From the NCBI GenBank assembly GCA_007115705.1, contig QXEO01000553.1, positions 15,732,922 through 15,796,921 on the forward strand: a stretch of DNA of 64,000 nucleotides. Reading direction: 5' to 3'. This DNA comes from Dactylis glomerata. Its lineage: Eukaryota > Streptophyta > Magnoliopsida > Poales > Poaceae. Of the stretch, positions 1 through 10,500 are shown in pieces. The translations under genes and the position numbers were made by a program. Position 1 is the first letter of the stretch, and every line of letters starts with the position of its first letter. Below the pieces are notes generated by a model. That model worked only from the letters and a program-made list of their open reading frames with translations. It made no database searches and was not told where the DNA came from.

Positions 1-17
1 GACGAGCTAAAATTATA

Positions 18-175
18 CTCCCTCTGTTTTTTAATATAAGATGTTTTAGGTTTGTGAAGCAAATGTATCTAGACACCTTTTAGTATGTATATTCGAGTGA
101 ACCTACACACTAAAAGATGTCTAGCTACATTTGCTTTATAAAACTAAAATATCTTATATTTTAAAATGGAGGGAG
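18..175. mobile_element. Stowaway MITE, 158 bp
   Basis: The ends are CTCCCTCTG and an inverted GGAGGGAG, with the arms complementary over most of the length. A TA target duplication flanks it at 16-17 and 176-177, which is diagnostic of Stowaway (Tc1/Mariner) MITEs. It belongs to the same subfamily as the copy at 4655-4812 and has the same length. It has no coding capacity. Confidence 0.93.
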
Positions 176-177
176 TA

Positions 178-1059
178 TATAACTAGATGAATACCGGTGC
201 GTTGCTATGGAAAAAACTTAAGATTTCTTTAACTTTATAACATTAAGAAATTTCACATGTGTGACTTTTGATCGTCTCGTAACTAACATTGTGTCTTACT
301 CACACTATCACCTGCATCCATCAAGCACCAGTATTTAGCATTTACCGACTACGCTAGCCAACCCTCAACGGCTGCACTGCTACAGTAAATCTTGTATTAC
401 ATCTCAAATAATTAGTGTTTCACAGGATTCACCTGCAACAGATAAACCAGGGGCAGCATTGGCACCATTATCTTTAACCTATGGATCATATCTTTCTGTT
501 TCATTAGGAGATAGAGCATAGCTAAAACCTTCTGACTCACTCGGGGGATCGTAGCCCACAGGCCTTCCTCTCACTATGCCTTTTGTTTGAGGCATCAAAG
601 TCTAATGAGACAAATGGACCAACTTTCCAGATAGGTTGGTATTATCTCCATCTATTAGAAAAAAAGGCAGCCCTCTACCATCTATAAAGGCAGCCCCTTT
701 CTGTAACTTCCCGTTTTTCGTCCGTCCAAGAGGCAGCCAAAAGAAAGAGAGAAAGGGGTGGCTATAACGAGGGAGTCATGGCGGTTGTATGCCACAAGGT
801 CCCTATAGACAAGGGGACAAGTGAATCATCGCTTTTGGGCGCAGGCAGCCCTCTACCATCCATCCCATTGCATTCCTCTCGTAGAGTACTGTACCGTCTC
901 AGACTAGATACATCTATGGAAATAAAGGATTTCATAGAAAATCTGCATTTTTCTATTTTTTTAGGTCCATGCATTCTGTTATTGTCCCTACCTAACTAAA
1001 TGGTAGTGGTATAGGGAGCGCAATTGCTAGAGCACGGGAGAATGAAGAGTAATGATTTA
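178..1059. other. Low-copy-looking non-coding stretch, nothing assignable
   Basis: No credible coding region, transposon end or RNA gene is seen. A short phrase, ggcagccctctaccatc, occurs twice (near 667 and 844), suggesting a small local duplication. Short open frames at 762-999 overlap on both strands and show no domain, so they are not called. Confidence 0.5.
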
Positions 1060-2165
1060 AGCAAGAGCATTCGAAGATGCGGAAGGAAGCCGGAACCGGG
1101 CCGGTAGTACCGGCTGGCAGTACTACCGCCCTCCTACCGAAGGTGGTACCGGGTTACCTAAATTCTTGCAGGAACCCCTGGAGTGCAAGCGGAAGAAGGC
1201 CAGCACTAGGTCGGTAGTACTGGCTGGTGGTACTACCTCCCTAGTTGCAGGGTCAGAACCGGTCCAGTGGATTTGCTCTCTGTATAGGGGTTTCGAAGGA
1301 GCGGAAGTAGGCCGGAAGAGGAGGAGAAGTTTCGGCTAGCGGAACTTCCGGTGCCACTGGCCGGTAGTACCACTCGTCAAGTTTCTGCGGTCGTACGTTG
1401 ACCGCCCGTTTGAAGCCTTCAAGATGCCGGGCCGGTACTACCTCCCATATTATGAAGAAGTTCTGGTGCCCACGTTTTCTACCTTAACAGTTGGAATTCA
1501 TGGACACCTATTTAAAGGGACCTTCTTCTCCAAGGAGACTACCTCAGCTACAATCTCTCTCCTCCATGGATCCAAGACCTCAAGCTTTTTAGATCTCTCT
1601 CCCTAGCCAATCAAATCCCTCAAGACTTTGAAACTTGGGAGAGAATATCTACAATCCTACCCAAGTGATTTGTGTTTTCCCCATCCATCCTCCGTGGAAC
1701 TTGCCTTCGTGCAAGAGAGGTCACCTCAAAGCTTCCTCCGTATAAAAGCTTCGTGTTTTTCATTGGGAGCCTCCAATTAAGTTGTGGAGACGTGCCCCAA
1801 CCGCAGTGTAAGGGTTTTGGTTGGTGCCCCCAATACCACCGCTTAGTGGAACCGAGCTAGCCTCCGTGGCTCGCTCACCGGAAAACAGCCTCCGTGACGT
1901 TGGTCGACTACGTATCACTACACCTCTCCAACTTAGACGTACTTCCTCTCAAAAGGAAGGAACTACGAGAATACATCTTGTGTCTCCGGTCTCCACTTCT
2001 CGGTTATCTTATCCCTTACTTGTATCTTGTTATTTACTTGTTGTATGCTTGCTTGCCACTAGTACGGAAATTCACCTAGTTGCACGTCTAGTGAATTTAC
2101 TTTTGTGTCAATCCATAAAATTGAAAAATACTAAAAATTGGATTAGCCCCATAAGATCCTTTCAA
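1060..2165 (+). mobile_element. Probable LTR remnant (LTR retrotransposon, family not identified)
   Basis: The stretch is GC-richer than its surroundings and contains repeated ggtagtac/gtactacc motifs. A TATA-like tatttaaaggg near 1509 is followed by CT-rich untranslated-type sequence, as in LTR U3-R-U5 structure. No partner LTR, primer-binding site or target duplication is visible, so it could be a solo or truncated LTR. Exact limits are not determined, and the short open frames inside show no domain. Confidence 0.4.
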
Positions 2166-2172
2166 TATGCTA

Positions 2173-2286
2173 CTCCCTTTGTCCATAAAAGGATGTCTTA
2201 GATTTGACTAAAACATCCAAATTTAGTGTATGGATACATCCAAATTTAGACAAATCTAAAACATCCTTTTATGGATAGGAGGGAGT
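2173..2286. mobile_element. Stowaway-like MITE, about 114 bp
   Basis: The ends CTCCCTTTG and GGAGGGAG are inverted, with arms complementary through a shared ccataaaaggatgt motif near each end. The left flank ends in TA (2171-2172). The right TA is one base out from the expected place, so the right boundary is uncertain by a base. It sits just upstream of the E3-ligase pseudogene. Confidence 0.8.
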
Positions 2287-2317
2287 TATAATACAAAAAA
2301 AAAATCCTTCCCTCCTT

Positions 2318-3204
2318 GACAACATGACTGTTTACTTCTTTGCCAATGAGGAGCTCAACTGCAACCGGCCAGCAAGCAAAGAGGACATTCACAAGCCAGT
2401 CACCGTAATATTTAAAGGTGGCCTTGGTCAAAAATTCATGCAAACCATCAGAGCAATTGACTTCTCATCGTTGAATGAAGCTAGTCTTTGGAGGGAGATA
2501 TGTGTGCAGTGAAAGCTGAAATATCATCGTCTCTTGATCAACCGTCAGGACAAGAAGATCACAAGACACAGACTCCAAACTCCCAGATCACACAGACTGT
2601 ATTTCGGAAGAAAGAGCATGGGACTTACATGGTCCGAGTTGTCAAGCAGATCCTTTGGGTAAATGGGACGAGATAACAGTCGCAGGAAATTGATGGATTG
2701 GGAACTCTGTTGAAGGCGACAGTCAGGAGATTGATCCTGGGAAAGAGTGTGCTATCTGGCTTTTAGAGCCTAGGCATATGGTAAATCCTGTAGTTTTTTT
2801 ACGAGAAAACTCCTGTAGTCGTTGATTGATGTTCACTTATTCCAAACTGCATCGCCAAAGCTGTTGTGACACCAATTCACACTCTTTCAGTTTGTGTTGC
2901 ACACAGTAGATGCTTATAGAACCCCAAAACAGCATAATTCTAAAAACTATCTTGGAAAGTCGCTTTTGTTTGTTCCCCATTATTAATATGCATGGTGCAA
3001 ACTACTAATGATTAACACCATGATTGTCTAGATATACAGGTTTAAACTTAGAACTCTTTTGACATTTGTTTCGAAATGTAGTGCATGTGCAGCAAGTGCG
3101 TGAAGGTTCGGAGGTACCAGACGAACCAATGGCCCATCTGCACGCAATTCGTGGAGCCGCTGCTTGAGATCAAAGTCAATAACAAAGCAGACGATCATGA
3201 GTAG
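2318..3204 (+). pseudogene. LUL/LOG2-type RING E3 ubiquitin ligase, C-terminal fragment
   Basis: Broken frames read in order as the second half of a LUL (LOG2-like) ubiquitin ligase. The DAR2-like part has KPVTV and GGLGQKF motifs at 2324-2512. Next come NSQITQ and VRVVKQILWVNGTR (2488-2676), then NSVEGD and DPGKEC, and a degenerate RING ending LLEIKVNNKADDHE and a stop at 3202-3204. The frame changes at least twice before the RING. A GT-AG intron is retained at 2781-3081, so this is a DNA-level copy and not a retrocopy. Two zinc-binding cysteines are lost: the first CxxC reads C-A-I-W, and the CPIC motif reads WPIC. The DTTVLPC segment is missing. The N-terminal half of the family (DAR1 and glycine-rich leader) is absent. 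Active family members ubiquitinate membrane-associated targets; this copy cannot make a working RING. Confidence 0.8.
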
Positions 3205-3435
3205 ACGCCGCAATAGCCCCCACCTCCTCCCGTTCCACCTCTGCAACTATAGCAGGGGGCAGAACTGTAATCGTATTCCACCCATATATATATAGGCGCA
3301 CATACTATGTGATACCCAATGGCTGGTAGACACCTCCATGTACATGACCTCTCTCGAATATGTACAATTCTGGGATGTCCGTTGTGTTTATGTTCAGTAT
3401 AGTATGTGAGCACATACCACACGAAAATTTCAAAT

Positions 3436-3649
3436 GGAGCTCGAGCTCCATGTAGCCCTTTTTAAAAAAAAATCGAAAATCACATTTTTTAAGTTTCAAA
3501 AAATTCGGGACAGAAAATTATGTAGACAATAATGAGATCTACTAGTGTGCAAAAAATCAATCCGAAATTTTTGTCCCGAATTTTTTGAAACTTTCAAACA
3601 TCATTTTCGAGTTTTTCAAAAAAAAAAGGGTTACATGGAGCTCGAGCTC
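3436..3649. mobile_element. Long inverted-repeat element (foldback MITE), about 214 bp
   Basis: Two arms of roughly 78 bp (3436-3513 and 3571-3649) are inverted copies around a spacer of about 57 bp. Each arm ends in the palindrome GAGCTCGAGCTC. The flanks resemble each other (taccacacgaaaa on the left, taccacgaaaa on the right), which may be a 9-11 bp target duplication of Mutator type, but this is not exact. It has no coding capacity. Confidence 0.65.
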
Positions 3650-4409
3650 TACCACGAAAACTCTAGTATCATGGGTTGTTGATTTGCTCTACAGTATAAG
3701 TCATGTGCCTAGAGAAGGCTGTGCTACATCCTTGTTGTGTTGTCTAGGCATGGGAGGGCGTTGTTGCTGATGTCTACGGATTGTGTAATAGTAGATCAAT
3801 ATCTCACTTCCATGTTTGGTTGTTGCACATGTGCTTTGTTGCTAGTAACTACTTGATCAGCTTAGCACTAACTAGCCATCTGAAGTGATACTGGCATAAA
3901 CCTGCGTCAGGGTGCTCACGGGGCAGTTTTGGCGGGATGCCGGGATGTATTACATCAGTGCTCACAAGAATACTGTCACATACTTACTATTAGAACTGTG
4001 TTGGCCGCACTCAATCTATCAACCAATTTAGCAGCTCCCCTGATAACATTCAAAAAATCTTGCAACCTTGCAAGTAAGCGCACAGTATAAACAGATGAAC
4101 ACAAAAGTACTTCCAGTATCATGTTACTTCTAATATTATGTTGAGAGCATAGGTACAAACACACAGTAGAGGTAGCAGCTTGAATCTACAGTAGATTTTT
4201 TTTTGCCTTTTTTCGAAAATAATATGCATATCACCTTGATATCAACAATTCTACCAGTTGTATATGTGAACACTTGGAACCTATTGGTCTAATATCATGT
4301 TTGCCGAGACTACTTTTAATATCATGTTAAAATTATAGAATATAAACACACAGTAGAAGAAGCAGGTTGAATCTACAGGAACATCATGTTGCAACACATT
4401 ACTGCACAT
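3650..4409. other. Non-coding stretch downstream of the unnamed minus-strand gene
   Basis: This lies 3' of the stop codon at 4410-4412 on the minus strand, so part may be 3' UTR. A phrase containing aaacacacagtag and gaatctacag occurs twice (about 4150-4195 and 4345-4380), a local direct duplication. A minus-strand piece around 3985-4070 (DFLNVIRGAAKLVDRL) looks exon-like, with AG before it and GTAAGT after it, but cannot be tied to a gene. Confidence 0.45.
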
Positions 4410-4568
4410 TTAGACTGGAACTGACATATTGGCAGAAAGGAGTTCGGTTGCTCTTTCGATAAGAACTTCCTTTGTACCTCCAACTTTTGCTTTTTTTGCA
4501 CTGAGGAAGCACTTCAGCTCAGCAACTGTAAGAAGACGCATCTCACCTCGCTTATGATGATCTATGAC
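4410..4568 (-). CDS. Last exon: SAP-like helix-extension-helix, stop codon at 4410-4412
   Basis: The exon encodes 52 residues plus a stop in phase 0, with CAG before it. The core LTVAELKCFLSAKKAKVGG followed by TKEVLIERATELL has the spacing of a SAP motif: a first helix, a short glycine turn, then a second helix ending in leucines. SAP motifs bind DNA or chromatin and often lie at protein ends. The exon starts VIDHHK, matching the start patterns of the two exons upstream (SIDHQK and MLDIHK). Confidence 0.7.
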   Translation of the reverse strand, partial: VIDHHKRGEMRLLTVAELKCFLSAKKAKVGGTKEVLIERATELLSANMSVPV

Positions 4569-7500
4569 CTGAAAGTATTTGATGTCAAGCTATTAAATTA
4601 CTATCTTAAAAAGCAGCAGGTATTCATCAGACTTGTCATCTGCCAAAAATAATACTCCCTCCGTTTCAAAATATAAGATGTTTTAGGTTTGTGAAACAAA
4701 TGTATCTAGACACCTTTTAGTGTGTCTATTCAAATGAACCTACACACTAAAAGATGCCTAGATATATTTGCTTCACAAAGCTAGAACATCTTATATTTTG
4801 AAACGGAGGGAGTATAAAATTACATTCACCTTTTCAGTTGCCTCATTCTTGTTAATTTCAGGTTTAGCTTTTGTCTTCGTTGTTGAAGTTAACTCATCCT
4901 TAGCAAGTACTACCTTTGCTTTTGCCACCTTTTGAGTAACATCCTTTTGATGATCTATCGACTGCGGGAATTTAATACCAGAACACAAAAGTTCATTGTT
5001 TAACCTCATATAAAGTTAAACGGTTCCATGATTATCATACATAAAAAGATTTAGCCCACTCACATTTTTGGTTAACTCATCTTTGACAACTGCTGGCTTT
5101 CTTTTTGATTTTGTCGTGGCATTTACCTCGTCCTTGCCAGCTATAGACTTTGATTTTGTCTGTATTATTGTTGCACTAAGCACATCCTTATGAATATCTA
5201 GCATTGATTTTGTGTCTTGCGGGATATCTGTTATATAATCTTTACTGTGAACATAATAATATCTTAGTTAGCAACTGAACTAACAACTGGCAACTGAGAC
5301 TACAATGTGTGAAAATTCCGCTAAAAATATTACAGTGGGTTTGCTGTTCACAAGCTATGAGATGTGTAGTGTCTAGCACAAAGTATAACAAATTCCTAGA
5401 ACAATAGCTTCCATTCGGATGGTACTCTGTAAAACAGATGCAAATAATTATTATCCTTCCACAATCAAAGTTCAGAAAAAAATTATCTTATGTTTGTTGC
5501 AGCCTCTATGTCCAATTGCCCACCAAACAACTGAACTGTTATGGTACGTATTTTTACCGCACAGTAATAGATAAGCTATCCACAACATCTAAATTTGTCA
5601 TGGCACAGACACTAAATTAAACAAGAACAGTACTAGAATACGGAATTAGTAGCTCTGTCCCTTCCCCATTGACCATTGTCATATTCACTGAGGCAACTTT
5701 TATATGAAGTACAAGACACGTTTCACCTTAAGATGCTTTCATCACCATGAAATATATGTGCAAACAGTATATTTTACTTTTAAAAAGCAAGGATTTTATA
5801 GAACTAATCAAAATTTTCAGCATTCTCTCACATAGAAACTTAGTAGAGAATAAATAAAGGACATATCTTTCTTGTGTCCAAGTTTCTCCTTTCACAACCA
5901 TCTTGTTGGTGCACTGCACATGAAATATCGATGATTAGATCCCAAACGTGTTGGCTACAATTGACAGGTGTGGAGCAGTCTCTTGATTGATAGTACCTTT
6001 TGCTGTTTCTCCTTTACAACTGTTCTCCAGAAACTCTGCATGCTTTCTTTTAGGATGCTCAGAAACCTGCAAGGATGATGGGGTTATGCTCAAATTCATG
6101 TTCTGAATCATGTTTACTTTGACATACTCCCTCCGTTTCCGAGCATAAGGCGCAAAAATCCCAGCGTGTCGATTAAGGAGCGATCTGGAGGAGAAAATAC
6201 TTCCAATCTTGCCCCTGCATGCACGCCTTAATCCCTCCTTAATTCTCTCTCGTACATTGCGCGGCCTCCTCGTATCTCGCTCGAGTCGTCTCCCTCTTTC
6301 TCTCCCTCCCCTTCCCCAGTCGTGCCCTCTCTCTCCCATTTTCTTGAGCACCATGGGGAGGCCGCCGTGCTCGCCCGGCTAGCATGGGAATTCCGGCTCG
6401 TCCATAAGCTCCCGAATGCCTCCCTGATCACCCAGAACGGCATGGCCACCGCCTACGTACGCCAAGTTGGACGTCTCACGCGCCTGGCATCACTAGAAAG
6501 ACGGCACACTCGCCCACCAGCGCCGGAAAGACGCCACGGTCACCTACCATCGCCGGAACACGGCCTCGTTCGACCTGTACGGGGAACGCTGCCGCCCACA
6601 GTGCTACTCCTGGTCAGTTCCTGCTCCACTGCGTACACGACTTGGCCGGTCGATTACATGGAGACCGCCATCCACACTCTGAACGCCGCCCACACCATGG
6701 AGGCCGCCTCCCGCTCCATTGTCCTCGTTGCACACCATGGAGGCCACCTCCCGCTCCATTGTCACGGGAGAGATTGGAAACAGACAGAAAAGGAGTTGAG
6801 TTGGGGAATCATGCCGAAGTAAGAATTCCTTTCATCTAGTACGAGACGAGCGTGGCGCAGTAACTTTGCAACTCAGAAATCGAAGGAGCAGCGGCGGCGC
6901 TAGTTGGCCGGCGATTTTGAGGGATAGCTATCGTCGAAGAAGGGTACTTTCGGCAGTTAAGCGATAAGATGGAACCTGGCGCCACCCGTGCCTTCCTTTC
7001 AGAGAAAAAATCGCAAAAAAATTTACGCCTTCTCCTCAGGAACGGAGGGAGTAATTAACAGCATGTGGAACTTTAGGTAATCTAAGATAAACATTTTAAG
7101 TCATAAAATATATCATGAGAGGACAGAACTTACTTAATAGGATTGAAGCTTGGTACAGCAATTTCTTTTTGAGAAAATGCAAAAAGATTTTGCGTTTCTT
7201 TCCATTTCAAAGAAAGAGAGTTCAGAGTACAAATATAACCTTCACTAGGGAGGGAAGGGTTTAGGTTAAAAAAAGATACTGTATCAATGTACATCCCAGG
7301 TCGTCGGCAGCAATGTCCTCAGGCTCTTGCCAAAAGGAAGCTTCCTCTTTGGTACAACAAAAATAGCTGGCTAGAAAATAATTTTACATAAAAAGAAATT
7401 AACTAGATAAAAAATTTAGGGGAAAGTAATTGGCTAACTCGGTATAAAATAAATAGGAAAGTAGCCATATTTATCCATAACTACCCGCACTAAAATAGAA

Positions 7501-10500
7501 CCTTCCCTAAATCCTAATTTGCTGGTGGAACGTGTGTTCTCCTGCCAAGTCTGGCATGAGGTTCTTTCTAATATATATATACGTGCAGCTCTTCTACATG
7601 GTCTCGAGAAAAAAACTAGCATGGGGTTCTATCTTGGATTAAAATGTGGGAGCACTGGTATCCAGAGGGTGGGGACAACTTCCCTGAGTGGGATTGTATT
7701 AATGGGCGATGGATTGATGATACAAGAGAGAAGTTTTGTTTAAGCAACACGAAGGCTCAGATACCCATGAGTGAGGCTTTTAATCGCCAAATCAGCCATT
7801 AATCACCTGCTTGGTGACCCTCCGAGCAGGGATTAATTGGCAACTTAACTAATTAATCTGCCGATTTTTTAATTATGTCACGAACCAAACATGATTCCTT
7901 CAATTCATTTGGCTCACACGCTCCTTTGTATTTGAGCCATAGGGGCTGCTGCTAATAAGCGACACGTTCATATTAGTGATGCTATCGTTTCTGAAGTCAA
8001 CGACTCATTGCACCAAATGCCCCTAGTAACATCTGAAGAAATCCGAGCTGCAACTGTGCGTCTTCAGACTCTGCGGAAGGGAATGATCTCGCTAATTATT
8101 CTAACGCATGCTTGATATGGATACAGTGCAATGTGTCTTTGATGCTGGCTGCAAGTAACAGGCACGCTTGTGTTTTTTTGTCGTAGGCTACCTTGCTAAG
8201 CCTTGTACATAACATTTTCTTTCTGTCAATACAATGAGACAAAAGACTTTTTAGTTTTGTAGGATCAAATCTAATTTTCCAGTGCCAACAATAGTACTAG
8301 CATACCACACTACACTAGGGCCCACATGTGACAAGAATGACTTGATTGAGAAGAACTGCACTTGATGAATTGATAAGATTAGCATGGCTTACTTTAGAAG
8401 AACTTCGGTGTGATGGTTTTGGTAGGCCAGTTTCACTCAACTTGTTTGAACTATCAGCAACAGACTTTTCTGATGCAAAAAAAATAAAAAAATTAAGGAG
8501 CCATTTTAGTTTTTTTTCTAGTGAAAGGAATGTGTTACTGAAGAAAATTCTAGTTTACTAATGTATTTACCTGAAGAGCACCTTGTTTTATTTTCATCTA
8601 CTAGTTTACTTCTGCTGAATGAAGGCTTCAATACTGTAACTTGTGCTGCAGAACAGATTTTAATACAGAAAGCTGAGGTCATCAGTTGAACAGTGAAGGA
8701 AATAGGACTGACATAATTTAAAAAATTCCATAGATAATTTTTTTATATTGACCTATCAGGAATATGAAAATTATTTTTCTAACCTAATGATTTTTTTTTT
8801 TGCATTTCTTGATTTTACCAATGAATAAAAGGAAGAAAGCAAAAACTAATCTTACACTTCAATGAACTGGTTAGGACAATAGGTTGTGATGGAGAAAAAT
8901 GGTTGATGGAACGGGTGCCATTGCAAGTGCCATCATCATCCATACACTGAGCTATCTTGTGAACTTTGGCACTCGAAGAGCACAAGACAGCCGGTTTTGG
9001 GGTGCGGAAATCTTGTACTACAGGAAATATGTATGCATTTAGGAGGTGATAAATAAAATTTTGAGCCATACGAGCAACAAAGGTTTTCTGGAAAATTTAC
9101 CTAGATTCAGTGATTGGTCTTTGGCCGTAAAACTTGTGTGGACTAAACCAAGATCCTCCGAATTGTCGGTTCTTGCAGTTTGCACTGACAATTTACTTAT
9201 GGCTTTCTCCCAAGTAGGCATACTTGGCGTGCAGTTCACTAGCAATTGTTCCTGCAATATTACAACCTATCTTGAAAACTACAGAGATCTACTATGTCCA
9301 ATTCACACAAGAATACTGAAAAATATAGGGTTCAGATAGTTCAAATGAGAAATTAAAGTTAAAATTGTTAACAGCAATGTTATCAATAGAAGTGAAGTGC
9401 TTTCATAAACAACAAATGATATAATCATGCAACACCAGTACCAACCCATGGAATTTGGAATCAGGTTTACTTTGACATAATTAACAGCATGTGGAACTTT
9501 AGGCAATCTAAGATAAATTGTTCAAGTCATAAAATATATCATGAAAGGATAGAACTTAATTAATAGGATTGAAGCTTGGTACAGCGATTTCTTATCGAGA
9601 AAACGCAAAAGATTTTGCGTTTCTTTTCATTTCAAAGAAAGAAAGTTCAGAGTACAAATATAACCTCCACTAGGGAGGGAAGGGAAAAACTGTATCATGT
9701 ACATCCCAGGTTCAAAAGGGCAGCTTCCACTTTGGTACAACAAAAATAGCTGGCTAGAAAATAATTTTACATACAAAGAAATTAACAAGAGAAAATTTTT
9801 AGGGGAAATTAATTAGCTAACTCAGTATGAAATAAAAAGGAAAGCAACCATATTTATCCATAAGTACCCGCACTAAAGTAGAACTTTCCCTAAACCCTAA
9901 TTTTCTGGTGGAACCTGTGTTCTCTTGCCAAGTCTGGCATGATGTTCTTTCTAATATATATTCGCGCAGCTCTTCTACATGGCCTCGAGAGAAAAAAATA
10001 GCATGGGGTTCCATCTTGGATTAGAATTTGGCAGCACACTGGGAAGCGCCAGAGGATGGGGACGACTTCGCTGAGTGGATGGAGAAGACGTCGCACCTCT
10101 TGGCCTCAAATTTTGAATCCAAAAATGCTGGGGTTGTATTAATGGGCGATGGATTGATGATACAAGAGCGAACTTTTGTATAAGCAACACGAAGGCTCAA
10201 ATACCCATGAGTGAGGCTTTTAATCGGCCAATTAGCCATTAATCACCTGCTTAGTGACCCTCCGGGCCAGTGGCGGACCTTGAACAACATTGTAGGAGGG
10301 GCCAAAATACATTAGCTGATAGCTGAGGGCTGAGGGGGGCCAACTTGAAGAATTCCATATTTTACATGGTAAAAAAGGGTTAATACTAAGTATTGTTGTG
10401 CAAATTTGAATTGAGTTGGGGGGGGCCATGGCCCTTTTGGCCTCCATGAAGGTCCGCCAGTGCTCCGGGCAGGGATTAATTGGCAACTTAAATAATTAAT

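Larger units (their letters stand above)
6105..9415. repeat. Tandem duplication, left unit (L)
   Basis: This unit is collinear with 9458-12178 through four exons, their introns and a shared intronic segment (about 7400-8250 versus 9820-10900). Similarity is about 90 percent by eye. L contains the extra 925-bp element at 6127-7051 and lacks the hAT MITE of the right unit. L also has a deletion of about 90 bp next to exon 4. The units are in the same orientation, with a 42-bp junction at 9416-9457. Confidence 0.85.

Noticed and set aside
762..999. Overlapping open frames on both strands (70 and 73 codons)
   Set aside because: No domain, no exon borders and no similarity recognised; typical of chance frames.
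3985..4070. Exon-like minus-strand piece (DFLNVIRGAAKLVDRL)
   Set aside because: It has plausible AG and GTAAGT borders but lies after the stop codon of the only gene nearby, and no partner exon was found.
6322..6822. 166-codon open frame as an independent host gene
   Set aside because: It lies wholly inside a transposon with defined ends and TA duplication, and includes a tandem repeat; it is described as cargo.
9046..9339. Plus-strand 97-codon frame, and its equivalent at 11883-12083
   Set aside because: It is antisense to the phase-consistent minus-strand exons of the duplicated block, so a shadow.
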